Positions 26,681 through 36,883 of a stretch of DNA of 64,000 nucleotides are shown in pieces. This DNA is from CAVOJY01 sp963696405 (lineage in GTDB: Bacteria; Chloroflexota; Limnocylindria; Limnocylindrales; CSP1-4). Positions within the stretch are counted from its first letter, which is position 1; each line of letters opens with the position of its first letter. The stretch is from contig CAVOJY010000006.1 of the NCBI GenBank assembly GCA_963696405.1, positions 62,001 to 126,000 of the forward strand, read 5' to 3'. The notes below the pieces were generated by a model. The model was not told the DNA's origin and ran no database searches. It worked only from the letters and a program-made list of their open reading frames with translations. The position numbers and the translations under genes are program-made.

Positions 26681-27770
26681 TGTCGCGCGTCTGATCCGGT
26701 TACGGGCGTGAGGCAGGATCTCGTCGGCCGTCTTCGTCCAGATGAACGGGATGGCAGCGCTCGTTCCAGCCGTCGATGAAGGTCCGGATCGCGGCGACGA
26801 GTTCCGGGACGCTGGCGTACGAGCCGCGGCGGATCGCCTGCGCGTGATGATCCCGAAGAACACCTCGACGAGATTGAGCCATGATCCGGAGGTCGGCGTG
26901 AGTCAGCGTGACCTGGGGATGCTTCGCCAGCCAGACCGCGATGTCGTCGTGCTTGTGGGTGTGGTAGTTGTCGAGGACGACGTGCAGCATCCCGTCGGGG
27001 GTAGGCCCGCGCTACGCGCTTCAGGAAGTCGAGGAACTCGCTGCCTGCCGATAGCAGCTCACGCAGGATCGGTGACCTATCCCGGTGGCCAGCTCGAGGG
27101 CGGCGAACAGGGTGGTCGTGCCGTTGCGGACATAGTCGTGGGTCGCCCGTTCCGGCAGGCCCGGCCGAGGGGAAGGATGGGCGCGGTCCGGTCGAGCGCC
27201 TGGATCTGGCTCTTCTCGTCGACGCACAGCACATGGCCTTCTCCGGCGGCTCGAGGTACAGCCCGACCACATCGTGGACCTTGGCCTCGAGCTCCGGGTC
27301 AGTGCTGAACTTGAACGTCCCGCGCCGCCATGGCTGCACTGTACCGACGCCACGCCCGCGCCACCGTGGCGTCCCCGACGCCCAGCTGTCGGCCCAGCAG
27401 CCGCGTCGACCAGTGCGTCACGCCGAGGCGCTCGGGCGGCTCCAGGTGGCGGCAATGATCGCCGCGTCATCGACGGTCTTGGGTCGGCCACTGCGCGGCT
27501 CGTCGTCGAGACCCGCGATCCCTGGGCTCTGAAGCGGTCCCGCCACTGGATACGGTGGGCCGCGACACCCCGGTAGGCGGGCGGCCTCGGACGTCCCGGC
27601 GCCGCCGGCCAGGGCGAGGACAATCCGGGCGCGCTCCGCCTGCCCCGCGGTCACGGTGCTCGATCGCGTCCGCGACACCAGCGCTGTACGGTCTTCTTCG
27701 GTAAGGCCGAGACGGACGTTGACATGCCGTGATCATCTACACCATGTCAACGAATAATGACGCGCGACAC
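26680..27770 (-). mobile_element. IS630-family element inserted in CTAG
   Basis: A 1,091-bp element with terminal inverted repeats GTGTCGCGCGTC (26680-26691) and its complement (27759-27770), flanked by the TA duplication characteristic of IS630/Tc1 transposons (26678-26679 and 27771-27772). The reconstructed empty site is CTAG, the preferred target of Shigella IS630. It carries one damaged transposase gene on the minus strand. Confidence 0.88.
26690..27725 (-). pseudogene. IS630-family transposase, frameshifted
   Basis: A transposase of about 340 residues broken by several indels in both directions. Recognisable pieces in different frames are an N-terminal HTH (LALAGGAGTSEAAR ... GIAGLDDEPRSGRP), the first catalytic Asp region (LCVDEKSQIQALDRT, partly out of frame), VVLDNYHTHKHDDIAVWL with the second Asp, and FFGIITR plus SVPELVAAIRTFIDGWN near the third acidic residue. 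Both insertions and deletions are needed to repair it, unlike hdrABC, so genuine decay is possible. ATG 27725 follows the inverted repeat. Confidence 0.8.
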
Positions 27771-28715
27771 TAGCCGCCTAGCGACAGGATCCGCCGGGGG
27801 TTCTCCACAGTCATCTGTCGAATCGCGTCCTCGCCGACGCCCCGCTCGCGAAGTCGGGGCAGGAAGACCTCCTGCAGGTAGACGTACCCGTTCCCCCCGA
27901 ACGCCTTGAGCTGCATGGTGTGGCATACGTCCTGCGACAGCAGGATCCGGTCGGCATGGCCGCGGTCCAGCAGTTCGAGCAGGATGCCGATCACCCGCGG
28001 CTCCATCGCCTCGTCCACCGCGCTGAAGCGCATCCCCAGGAAATCGAACTCGATGCTCGCCCCGCGCTCGAGCAGCCGGAGGTGATAGTCGAGGTATGGA
28101 TACGAGTCGGCGTGGCCGATGACGATCCGCGATGGGTCGGCCCCCTCCTCGAGCAGGATCGCGAGCTGCGCCAGGCCGGCCGCCGACTGGGCGGCGTGGG
28201 TCATGATGGCGAGGCCGGTCGAACGTGAAGCGCGGGCCACGGCTCGGAAGACCCGCTCCTCCTGCGCCGCCACCCAGGGCTTGTCCGTGCCGATCTCCCC
28301 GATGATCCCCGGCCGGATCCCGGTCCCGCCCGCGCCCTCCGCGAATTCCCGGACGAGCTCATCTGCGAGCTCACCGGTAGAGCGGCGGTCGATGAGCGCC
28401 TCCGGCGGGTAGTACGGGCCGCGGTACCAGCCGGAACCCATGACGACGGGGAGTCCCGTGCGCTCCGAAAGCCGCCGCAGTCGCTCCGGGTCCCGACCGA
28501 GGCCGTGGTTGGTGACATCGACCAGGCACGTCCCGCCCAGCGCCTGGAACCGGCCGAGCTCCTCGGCGATGACGTCCTCGTCGCGGATCAGCTCCCAGTA
28601 GTCCCAGCGGTTCGGCCACGTGCCACAGCTCGACGCCTGTGTGCTCGTGGGGCAGGATGAAACCGAATCCGTCCGCCGGTACCGGCCCGGTCACGGTCTG
28701 GATGTACGGGGCCAT
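27770..28715 (-). CDS. Phosphotriesterase-family metal-dependent hydrolase (one frameshift)
   Basis: An amidohydrolase-superfamily protein of the phosphotriesterase (Php) family, about 314 residues. GFILPHEHTGVEL carries the metal-binding HxH, GEIGTDKPW aligns with the metal-bridging Lys/Glu position (Glu-type), MTHAAQS and VIGHADS provide the later His residues, and LLSQDVCH the catalytic Asp. ATG 28715 has GGAGGAG just upstream. An extra base near 28620 shifts the first ~34 residues out of frame with the rest (WPNRWDYWELIRDED continues the fold). The stop TAG at 27772-27770 shares the CTAG target with hypA. Substrate is unknown; many family members are lactonases. Confidence 0.82.
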
Positions 28716-29207
28716 AGCTCGTTCTCCTCCGCGCCAGCGGTACTGCGCGGCCGGCTCACGTCCGCGGGCTCACGGTAGCAGAGCCGGCCAGGGCGCATCC
28801 CGGCACCCCCGCGCGGATCCTGCCAAGCGCCAACCCCCGTAGCGCAAGCCGGTCGATCCCCGCCGACGGCCTTGCAGATTAACGCTTCCGGCGGGCCAAC
28901 ACCGTCGTTACCGGTGGCCTCGTGCTCAGCCGCCCTCGCAAGAGGGGATGCCTGCTCGCAGCAGGCCCGGCGGGGTGGGGTCTGGGCGCCCGCGGGAACA
29001 TGGCGGCCCGGCCAGTGCTACGCCCGCTTGCGCTTGACAGAGCGAGGCGGTCGCCGACACCCTCCTGGGTCGTCGGCCGGTCTCGGCGTCGCGTTCGGCA
29101 GCCCCACACGCCGCCCGCCCCGGGGCCCAGCCACGGAGCAACCGTCGTGCCTGCCGTGCGGAGCCTCAGGTGGAGCGGCGCGCACTCGTGCTACGCTCAT
29201 TCCGCGA
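28716..29207. other. Gene-free spacer before tRNA-Gly
   Basis: No credible gene in 490 bp. A perfect 7-bp inverted repeat GCCTGCT/AGCAGGC with a 3-nt loop lies at 28950-28966, and a TTGACA at 29034-29039 lacks a matching -10. A possible tRNA promoter -10 TACGCT is at 29191-29196. Confidence 0.45.
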
Positions 29208-29283
29208 GCGGGAGTAGCTCAGTTGGCAGAGCGTCAGCCTTCCAAGCTGAATGTCGCGGGTTCGAGACCCGTCTCCCGCTCCA
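29208..29283 (+). tRNA. tRNA-Gly (anticodon TCC), CCA encoded
   Basis: A 76-nt tRNA. The acceptor stem GCGGGAG pairs with CTCCCGC, the D arm is GCTCAGTTGGCAGAGC, the anticodon loop CTTCCAA (stem TCAGC/GCTGA) gives anticodon TCC, and the T arm is GCGGGTTCGAGACCCGT. Discriminator T and CCA are encoded. It decodes GGA/GGG glycine codons. No integrase gene or duplicated 3' end is evident beside it. Confidence 0.97.
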
Positions 29284-29441
29284 CTTCCCCCTTTCGTGCT
29301 CAGGACGACACGATAACTGTGCGACCGGCAGTCTCGTTGCCTGACGGACGCGACGGAATCGGGTGCCACAACGCTCGACGACACGCACAACCACGGCAAC
29401 CTCAGGGTGGCGACCTAGAGGCTCCTCCCCTCGACCCTGTT

Positions 29442-30221
29442 TCACTCGAGCACCCAGACAATGGCGGGCTGGTCGTCGGTTCCCCTACCGATGCCCAGCA
29501 CGCCTGCTGGACCGTCGGCGATCACCGCCGGAGCCGCGATGGTCGGCAGCTGGACCCAGGTGAGGCCGTCCTGGCTCAGCCATGTCGCTCCGTCGAACCC
29601 TTCGCCGCCCGCTTCCCCCGCTTCGATGGGCGCACCGACCGCGACGTAGCCGTGGCGGGTAAGTGCGAGCGCGTCCACCTGTGCGGCTACGACACCAGCG
29701 GGCAGCGGCAGCGATCGGACGGTCCAGTGGTCCAGATCGCGCGACGTCCAGATGGTGGGTGTCTGTGAGAACCCGGGCTCGCCCGTGTCACTATGGCCGA
29801 CTGTCGTTCCGCCGAGGACCCAGCGGGTCGTGCGGCCAGAGAAGGGCACTGCGCCGGCGCGTACCAAGGTTGGGCTGCCGGGGAACTCGGCGACGGCGGT
29901 CCAGGTCCTTCCGTCGGGGCTGCTCCAAAGGCGGGTCACCGGCTCGCTGCCTGGCACATCGACATCCCAAACGAGCCGGCGGCCAGCGCGGTCGGCAACG
30001 CCGCCCCGATCCTCGGGTCGGCGCTCGCTCGTCGCTTCCCCCAGTCGGCCCGCGAACGCCCACTGGACCCCGTCCTCCGAATGCCAGATGTCCTGTCCGG
30101 CCAGACAACACCCCATCTGATGAGATAGCGCCGCGTCCCAGCCACCGGTCGGGACCGCCCAGACCGCGGTGAACGCGCCTCCACCCAGGTCGTATGGCGC
30201 TTCGGATGGGCCGCGCCACGT
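29442..30221 (-). pseudogene. Beta-propeller lipoprotein, 3' part (split by IS21 remnant)
   Basis: The C-terminal ~260 residues of a secreted beta-propeller protein whose 5' part lies at 32124-32674. Blade motifs of the sialidase/BNR kind recur: HSEDGVQWAF, SSPDGRTWTAV, TSRDLDHWTV and LSQDGLTWVQL. The frame begins within the 8-bp repeat ACGTGGCG and continues GPSEAPYDLGGGAFTAVW. Removing the 1,910 bp between the two repeat copies joins both halves in frame to a 440-residue lipoprotein (…DGLTWRGPSEAP…), so this is one gene interrupted by a mobile element. It is probably unexpressed as a separate piece. Confidence 0.82.
30214..30221 (-). repeat. 8-bp direct repeat, left copy
   Basis: ACGTGGCG (minus strand), matching 32124-32131. 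It marks the boundary between the IS21 remnant and the lipoprotein gene. In the IS it encodes HVA after the IstB Walker A motif. Confidence 0.7.
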
Positions 30222-30585
30222 GGCTCTTGCCGGTCCCGGGTCGCCCAGCAGGACCACCGGCTCGCCCGCGGTGACCCAGGCGCCAGCGTGGACAGGGCCG
30301 CGAGGGTGGCCGGGGGGATGACGGTGCGGCGGCGAGGTCGAAGTCGGCGAGGCGCTTGATCCTCGGGAAGCGGGCCTCGGCGATGCGCCGCTCCCGGCGC
30401 CGGCCGTCCCGCTCCTCGATCTCGGCCGCGAGCACCTCCGCGAGGAACGCCCGGTGGGTGAGGCGGTCGCGGGCCGCGGCATCGGCGAGCTCGGCGTGCT
30501 GGGCGCGGACGGTGGGCAGGCGCAGCTCCCGGCAGGCGCCGTCGATGGCGAGCATGGCCGCCTGCTCGGTGAGGCCCGCGCTCAT
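30222..30585 (-). pseudogene. istB: IstB helper ATPase, N-terminal fragment
   Basis: An AAA+ IstB truncated to about 120 of ~250 residues. The N-terminal part LRLPTVRAQHAELADAAARDRLTHRAFLAEVL and ERRIAEARFPRIKRLADFDLAAAP is typical, and the Walker A GDPGTGKSHVA appears at the very end. At least one indel separates the two parts. Everything after Walker A, including Walker B, is missing. ATG 30585 overlaps the istA stop. Confidence 0.8.
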
Positions 30586-32129
30586 CGGGCCGCTCCCGCG
30601 GTCAGGGCGTCATAGCCGGCGAGGACCGGGCACGGGGCGGCGACCAGCCACGCATCGGCTGCCCCCGGTCGACCGTGACTGCGGTGATGCCCCGGCCGTC
30701 GGCGATGCGGCGGGCCTCGATCGCCACCAGCGTCGGATCGGCCGAGCCACCCGCTCCACCGTGTCGAGCGCGGCGTGGACCGCCACGAACGGCAGGGAGC
30801 GGTGGAGCAGCAGCACCTCGATGAGGGCGCGCGTCCCCGGCCCGTCGCCCAGCCTCCGGCGGGCCCGCTTCCAGAAGCGCTCGTGGGCACTCGTGAAGGC
30901 GCCGGACTCCCGGGCCTGGGCGAGGGTGAGCGAGGACGGCAGGGCCCCCGGCTTGCGGGCGAGCACCTCCAGGTAGTGGTCGAGCAGCAGCGTCTGGCTG
31001 CCCCTGAGGGGACTGCGCTCGTGGGTGGCGACGACCGTCCGGCCGTCGTGGACGACCTTCAGGCCTCGGGCACCCAGGCGGACGGTGACGCGGCGTCCGG
31101 CGAGGCTGCGCGGGCACGGAGTACCAGCGCTGGCGGACGCACACCCGGGCCTTGCGGTCGACCGTGACCCGGAGCTCGAGCGCCGTGTCGAAGGGCTCCC
31201 CCGGCGAGGGGCCGCAGGTGCGGGACGTTCCTGCTCGAACGCCCTGCCCACGGTGTCGCGCCGGCCGTCCACGTGCCGGCGTTCGTCCTCCCGGTCCGCG
31301 TCGGCGAGGAGCTCGTCGAACTCGGCCAGCGATGCCACCCGGGGCACGGGTACGAGGTGACGTCGGCGGAAGCGGCCGACCTCGCCCTCCACGCCGCCCT
31401 TCTCGTGGGCCCCCGACTGCCCCGGCTCGCAGAAGAAGGAGTCGAAGCCATAGTGGGAGCGCAGCGCCACGAAACGGTCGGTCTCGACCCGGTCCCGGCC
31501 CCGCAGCACCCGGCTGACCGCCGCGGGCAGGTTGTCGTAGCGGATCCGCCCGGGCACCCCGCCCAGGCGGGCGAAGGCCGCGACGTGACCCTCCAGCAGC
31601 GCCGCCTGGTCCTCGCCCAGGAACGCGAGAGTGACGCCCTTCGCCGAGGCCGACAGGCGCAGGTGGAACAGGTGGACCACGACGGGCTCGCCCGCGACGA
31701 TGACGGTCGGCCTGGCCGAAGTCGACCTCGGCCTCTTCGCCCGGCTCGTGACGTCCGACGATGGTCACGTCGGTGACCCCCGAGCCGAGCTCGGCGCGGA
31801 GACGCCGCACGACGTGGCGCACGGTGGGCTCCGCGACCTCGGCATGGTGCTCGTCGACCAGGCGCTGCCAGACGCGCCGGGCCGTGTGGCGCTGCTTGCG
31901 GGGGGCCTCCCGGTCGGCCGTCAGCCAGCTCCCGGATGAGCGGGATCCAGGGGCCCATCACCGGCGACGCCCGCTGCGGCACGGCGCGTGCCGGCGGGAG
32001 CGCGGACGCCAGCGCCTGGCGCACGGCCCGACGGTGGACGCGGTGGCGGCGGGCCAGGGCACGGACGGACAGCCCTTCCTCCCGATGGTCTGTGCGGATA
32101 CGCTCGAACAGCGGTAGGAGCTCCGCCAC
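30582..32129 (-). pseudogene. istA: IstA transposase, frameshifted
   Basis: An IS21 transposase of about 510 residues broken by indels. The HTH region EGLSVRALARRHRVHRRAVRQAL opens the protein, VDFGQ supplies the first catalytic Asp, RIRYDNLPAAVSRVL the second, and HEKGGVEGEVGRFRR the Glu. The C-terminus LVAAPCPVLAGYDALTAG is in another frame. The start may be the GTG at 32129, inside the repeat shared with the host gene, so the true IS left end is missing or cannot be separated from host sequence. Confidence 0.8.
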
Positions 32130-32131
32130 GT
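32124..32131 (-). repeat. 8-bp direct repeat, right copy
   Basis: ACGTGGCG (minus strand), the partner of 30214-30221, at the point where the lipoprotein reading frame (DGLTWR) meets istA. Confidence 0.7.
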
Positions 32132-32674
32132 CAGGCCATCGCGGCTGACCCACGAAATCGGCGAGTACGGGCACGCCGGGCCCCCAGTGAAAGGTTCGTC
32201 CGATGCGCACGGGCCGTGCGCGTATGCGCCGACCAGGATGACCTCCCGGTCGCTCGCCGCAGCGGCGAATGCAGAGGCGCCTGCAGTTTCTCCCTTGGGA
32301 CCGGTAGGGGTCGCAACAAGCGGGAGCGAGATCGTGTGCCAAACACTGCCGTCCCTCGAGAAGCGGGGAAGGCCCACCTCGTCGAGTGCAACGTAGCCTC
32401 CCGCGTACCCAACGAGCGCCCACGGCTCAAACAGACGGACGACACTGCCCATCTTCCTCCAGACGAGGGCCTGAGGCCCGGGGGTCGGCGTGGGTAAGGG
32501 CGAGGCCGTCGGCTGCGCGGTCCGAGCGACGGCAGAGGCTTGCGGATTCGCAAACGCAGTGCCCAGTTTGGAGGAGTCAGGCCGCGGGGAGCCCGTTGCC
32601 TGCTGGGCCGACGGCGAGCCGCAGGACGCCACGAGGATCGTTGCCGCGAGGAGCCGGATCAGCCTACCGCGCAC
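32124..32674 (-). pseudogene. Beta-propeller lipoprotein, 5' part with lipobox
   Basis: The first ~184 residues of the propeller lipoprotein continued at 29442-30221. GTG 32674 has GGAGGT six nt upstream. The signal VRGRLIRLLAATILVASC ends in a lipobox (VASC), so the mature protein is lipid-anchored outside the membrane. A Pro/Thr linker (TASPLPTPTPGPQ) precedes blades SRDGSVWHTISL and SWVSRDGLTW. The frame then runs into IS21 sequence. Upstream lies copy D of the conserved promoter-leader element, so the fragment is probably still transcribed. Confidence 0.83.
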
Positions 32675-32689
32675 TGAAGAACCTCCAGA

Positions 32690-32801
32690 GGCGCGGCCGT
32701 GTCGCCTTGGGGCCGGCGCGGTTTCCTGGGCCACCGTGGCAGCCGCCTGTCAGAGCCTCCCGGGTGCGGCTGGAATGCGCCGCCGGGTGGCGAGCCGTCA
32801 A
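32690..32801 (-). promoter_or_regulatory. Promoter-leader element, copy D (upstream of the lipoprotein gene)
   Basis: On the minus strand TTGACG (32796-32801), an 18-bp spacer and CATTCC (32772-32777) are followed by a leader beginning CCGCACCCGGGAGGC that aligns with copies A-C, including GGCGGCTGCC and ACCGCGCCGGCC. It is the most divergent copy; its central stem is imperfect. The coding start is about 98 nt after the -10. Confidence 0.55.
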
Positions 32802-32833
32802 GGCCCCCCGGCGCGTGCACCGGGTCGACTCGT

Positions 32834-35800
32834 TCACGGCATGCCGGTCGCCCAGAGGACGGCATGCCCTTGATACGGCTCCGCACCGCTCCAGCCGGCG
32901 ACCTGGCCACAGTCGTTGATGGCGAAGGCCGGCCGTAAGCCCTCCGAACGCCCTGAGGTCAACCGTAGTGCCATCCTGCCAGAGGAAGGCCCGGTCCCCA
33001 CCGTCGAGGCCGATCTGGTCCCAGCCGACGACCTGGCCGCGGTCGTTGAGGCCGTCCGCGATCCTCGTGGCCCCCTCGATGGCCCCGAGGAGGGTGATCC
33101 CGCCGCTGCTTGACAAGAAGGCGTACGAGGCCCCGGACGGCTTGCTGACCCAGCCCGCGATCTGGCCACCCTCGTTGATCCCCGTCGCTGAACTGCCCCA
33201 CCAGCCGAACGTCCCGAGGTCGGTCATCACGCCGTCCTGCCAGCGGAAGGCATGAGTGGCCGAACCGGTGTAGCTCTGGCCTACCACCTGGCCGCGGTCG
33301 TTGATGCCGAAGGCCAGACTCTCGTACCCCCGAGCGTCCCGAGGTCGGTCATCACCCCGTCCTGCCAGAAGAAGGCGTGCCGCTCACCCGAGGCAGTTTC
33401 GCTCACGCCCACCACCTGGCCGCGCTCGTTGAGGTCAAGGGCGTTGGAGTTCGCTCCTCCAAGCGTCCCGAGGTCGGTTATCGCCCCGTCCTGCCAGAGA
33501 ACGGCGTGCAGAGCGCCCGATGGCGTCCGGCTGTGGCCTGCCACCTGGCCGCGGTCGTTGATGGCATAGGCCCAGCTCCCGCCTCCCCCGAGCGTCCCGA
33601 GATCGGTCATGGCGCCGTCCTGCCAGAGGAAGGCATGCGCGTAGTAGTCCGACGCGGTGTTGGCCCAGCCGACGGCTTGGCCGCGGTCGTTGATGTCCTG
33701 GGCCGAGCTCCACGGTCCCCCGAGGGTCCCGAGATCGATCGGCGAGATCGTGAGCTGGTCGCCGACAGCGATCTGGTTAGGTCGGTGATCTGGGGGTTGG
33801 CCGCCAACAGCTCCTCGACCGTCAGATGGTGCTCTTGGGCGATACGCGAAAGCGTGTCACCGGCGACGACGACATAGGTCTCTAGGACCGGACACGAGGA
33901 CGCCGAGGGCGTGGCTGTGGGGACCGCACTGGGCTGGACGGTGGTCGGACGCGGCGTGGGGGTGGAACGCGGGGTCGGCGTGGGCTGCGCGGCGGCCCGC
34001 TTGACGATCCGTGATCGTTCCCCGAGTCGGCCACGTACATGTAGGTGCCGTCCGTGGCGAGCCCTCGGGGTGAGACGAACTGGTCGTTCCCGGTGCCCGG
34101 CTAGCCTACCTCGCCGATGTACGAGAGATCGGACGCCCTTCGCTTGACGAGCGGCTGTTCGACCAGTCGGCGACATAGAGGTGGGGGCCGTCCGTGGCGA
34201 TGCCCGTCGGGCCATCGAACTGGTCGATTTCCCTCGCCGCTGCTGCCCACCGAGCGACCGATCAAGAGAGATCGGATGCTCGTAGCTTGACGATGCGGTC
34301 GTTGCCGCGTGTCGGCGACGTAGAGGAGCGCGCCATCAGTCGCGACCGCCTTCAGGTGAGGAGAACTCGGAGGTCCTGCCGCCCTCGCCCCAGCCTCGGC
34401 GACGAAGGACAGGTCGATGCCCGTAGCTTGACGATGCGGCCGTGGAGTCCGGCACGTAGAGGTACGTGCCGTCGGCGGCAACGCCCGTGGCGCCGCAGTA
34501 GTGGCCGGTACCAAGCCCCGGTGGCGACCTGGGCGACGAATGAGAGGTCGGATGCACGCAGCTTCACGATCGATCCTGCCGACGGCGGCAACGTAGACGT
34601 AGGTGCCGTCGGTGGCGACTCCCCTGGGAACTCGAACTCGCCGTTGCCGTCGCCCCGGCTCCCCACCCGGGCGACATACGAGAGGTCGGACGCTCGACGC
34701 TTCACGATGCGGCAGTTCACTCGTGTCGGCCACGTAGAGGTAGGTGCCGTCGGTCGCGACGCCGGTCGGCGAGGAGAACTGGTCGGTTCCCCGGCGCCCC
34801 GGCGGCCCACCTGGCGACATAGGACAGGTCGGACGCCCGGCAGCTTGACGATGCGGCGTTGCCGTCGGCGACGTAGAGGTATGTGCCGTCGGTGGCGATG
34901 CCCCGCAGCACGGAGAACTCATCTTGCTGAGCGTCCCAGCTCTGAACCTCGCCGACGAACGACAGGTCGGATGCCTGGAACTTGATGAGCCGACCAGGCC
35001 AGTTGTCGGCTACGTAGACGTACGAGCCATCGGCGGTGATCTGCGACGGATCGACGAGATGGCCGTCCCCCGTGCTTCCCCATCTCGCGATTTGCGCGAC
35101 AAACGAGAGGTCCGAGGCACGCAGTTTCACGATCCTGACGTTGCCCGTGTCCGCCACGTAGAGGAAGGTCCCGTCAGTGGCAACATCGGAAGGCGCAATG
35201 AACTGGCCGTTCCCGCTGCCCCAGGCCCCGACCTCCGCAACGTACGACAGGTCCGATGCCAGGCGCTTCACGACGCGGTCGTTCACCCTGTCGGCGACGT
35301 ATAGGTGCGTCCCGTCGGTGGCCACGCCCGTGGGGCCCTTGAACTCGTCTCTCCCATCGCCCCAGCCCCCGATTTCGGTGACATGGGAAAGGTCAGACGC
35401 CCGCAGTTTGGCGATGCAATCGGACGCGCTGCTGGCTATGTAGAGATATGTGCCGTCCGCGGCGAGGTCCACCTCACCGTCCGACCGGCCGCCCTTGCAC
35501 GCTTCGATCCGAGCCTCAGCGACGTACGCGAGGTCCGACGCGCGACGCTTGACGATCTTGTCGCCGTCGGCGACGTACAGATAGGGGCCTGCGGCGGCGA
35601 CGCCTGCCACCCAGGTGAACCGGTTCTGTCCAGACGAGCCCTCGGTTGCCTCTTCCACGAAACGCAGGCCGGAGGCCGTCAGCTCCACCAGGCGGGCGTT
35701 GAAGGTGTCGGCAACGTACAGCCTGTTACCGGCGACGGCGAGGGCGGCAGGGTGATCGAACTGGTCTTCCCCGGAGCCCAGCGTCCCGACCTTGGCACGG

Positions 35801-36694
35801 TAGGAGAGGTCAGACGTTCTGCGCTTCACGATCCGGCCGTTGCCGGTGTCGGCAACGTAGAGCCAAGTGCCGTCGGTGGCCACCGCCCAAGGCGAGGAGA
35901 ACTGGTCCTTCTCCTTTCCCTTCGTACCGATCTGGGCGACGTAGGAGAGGTCCGAGAGGCTTGCGCTTGACGATGCGGCGGTTGCCCGTGTCGGCGACGT
36001 AGAGGTAGGTGTCGTCGACCGCAACACCCCGCGGCGAGGAGAACTCGTCGGGGCCACTCCCCTGCCATGCCGGGTCGCCCACCTGGGCGACGAACGAGAA
36101 GTCCGAGACCCGCAGCTTGACGACCCTGTGGTTCCCGGCGTCGGCGACGTAGAGGAAGCCGCCCCCGAGGGCCAGACCGACCGGCGAGGAGAACTGGTCT
36201 TGGCCGCTGCCCTTGCTCCCGAAGGTGGCCACGAGGGAGAGGTCCGCACAGCGGCGCACCACGATCCTGTGGTTCCCGGTGTCGGCCACGTAGACATAGA
36301 TCCCGTCGGTGGCGAGGCCCGAAGGGGAGGAGAACTGCAGGGGATCAGAACCTGCTGATCCGGTCCCGTCGAGGTAGGCGAGGTCAGAGGCCCGGCGCTT
36401 GATGAGGCGGTTGAGGCCCCGGTCAGCGACATAGACGGAGGTGCCGTCGGAGGCCACGCCCGAGGGAGCGATGAAGTCGTCCACCCCCGGGGGTCCACCC
36501 ACCTTGGCCACGAAGGGCATGGACGAGGATGCGGTGGCGGGAGGAGGGGCAGCGACGAGGAGCCCGTCGGCCAGGCAGAGGACGGCGAGGAGGACGAGGA
36601 GCCGGTGGAGGACCCGGTGCCCCGTCACCCCCCGTCTCCGGGACGGTTGGAGGAGGTTCAGGGTGGCTGCAGGGTAGGCCGCGAGGTGGAACAT
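32834..36694 (-). CDS. Large surface protein: NHL-type propeller repeats, PT linker, LysM, HAF repeats (several frameshifts)
   Basis: One leftward gene of about 1,280 codons, readable only across several frames. Order: signal peptide (HRVLHRLLVLLAVLCLADGLL), then roughly 18-20 NHL-like repeats of ~46 residues (ATDGTYLYVADTGNxRIVKRRASDLSYVAQVG) from 36600 to about 34000, a Thr/Pro linker (QPTPTPRSTPTPRP) near 33960, a LysM domain (YVVVAGDTLSRIAQEHHLTVEELLAAN) at about 33880-33790, and six or seven HAF repeats (MTDLGTLGG ... INDRGQVVG) to the end at 32834. LysM predicts peptidoglycan binding; the propellers suggest protein or glycan contacts. Indels occur in both directions, e.g. an extra A near 35967 and paired shifts near 34850. 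Copy A of the promoter-leader abuts the ATG. Confidence 0.78.
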
Positions 36695-36822
36695 GGCCGG
36701 GCTCTCCGCTCCGGCGGGTCGGGTTCGCCAGTGGCTCGACGCGGCCCCGGCGGCCAGGATCTGGACCGCGTGTCATCGCTCCCCGTGTGCGGCCGGTATA
36801 GCGCGGCCATTGCGGGAGTCAA
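36695..36822 (-). promoter_or_regulatory. Promoter-leader element, copy A (upstream of the large surface protein)
   Basis: On the minus strand TTGACT (36817-36822), 16 bp, TATACC (36795-36800), then a ~100-nt leader to ATG 36694. A 6-bp stem ACGCGG/CCGCGT (36766-36771 with 36739-36744) encloses a CCAG/CTGG hairpin, and the conserved strand GAGCCACTGGCGA follows. It is the best-preserved copy. Confidence 0.72.
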
Positions 36823-36883
36823 GCGGCCTTCCATGCGAATCGCCAGTCGCCTCGCCTTCATGGACGGATGCGACGCTCCACGC

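Larger units (their letters stand above)
30222..32131 (-). mobile_element. IS21-family remnant (istA plus truncated istB)
   Basis: About 1.9 kb of an IS21-type element lying inside the lipoprotein gene. istA and istB overlap by ATGA as usual, but istB stops right after its Walker A motif and no terminal inverted repeats are visible at either end. The insert is bracketed by the 8-bp direct repeat ACGTGGCG, which is in the size range of IS21 target duplications. Several frameshifts make it non-functional as given. Confidence 0.78.

Noticed and set aside
29208..29283. tRNA-Gly as attachment site of an integrated island
   Set aside because: No integrase gene and no repeated tRNA 3' end were found in the following 35 kb.
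28872..29768. A 298-residue frame across the tRNA-Gly gene
   Set aside because: It runs through a clear tRNA, has random composition and no ribosome-binding site.
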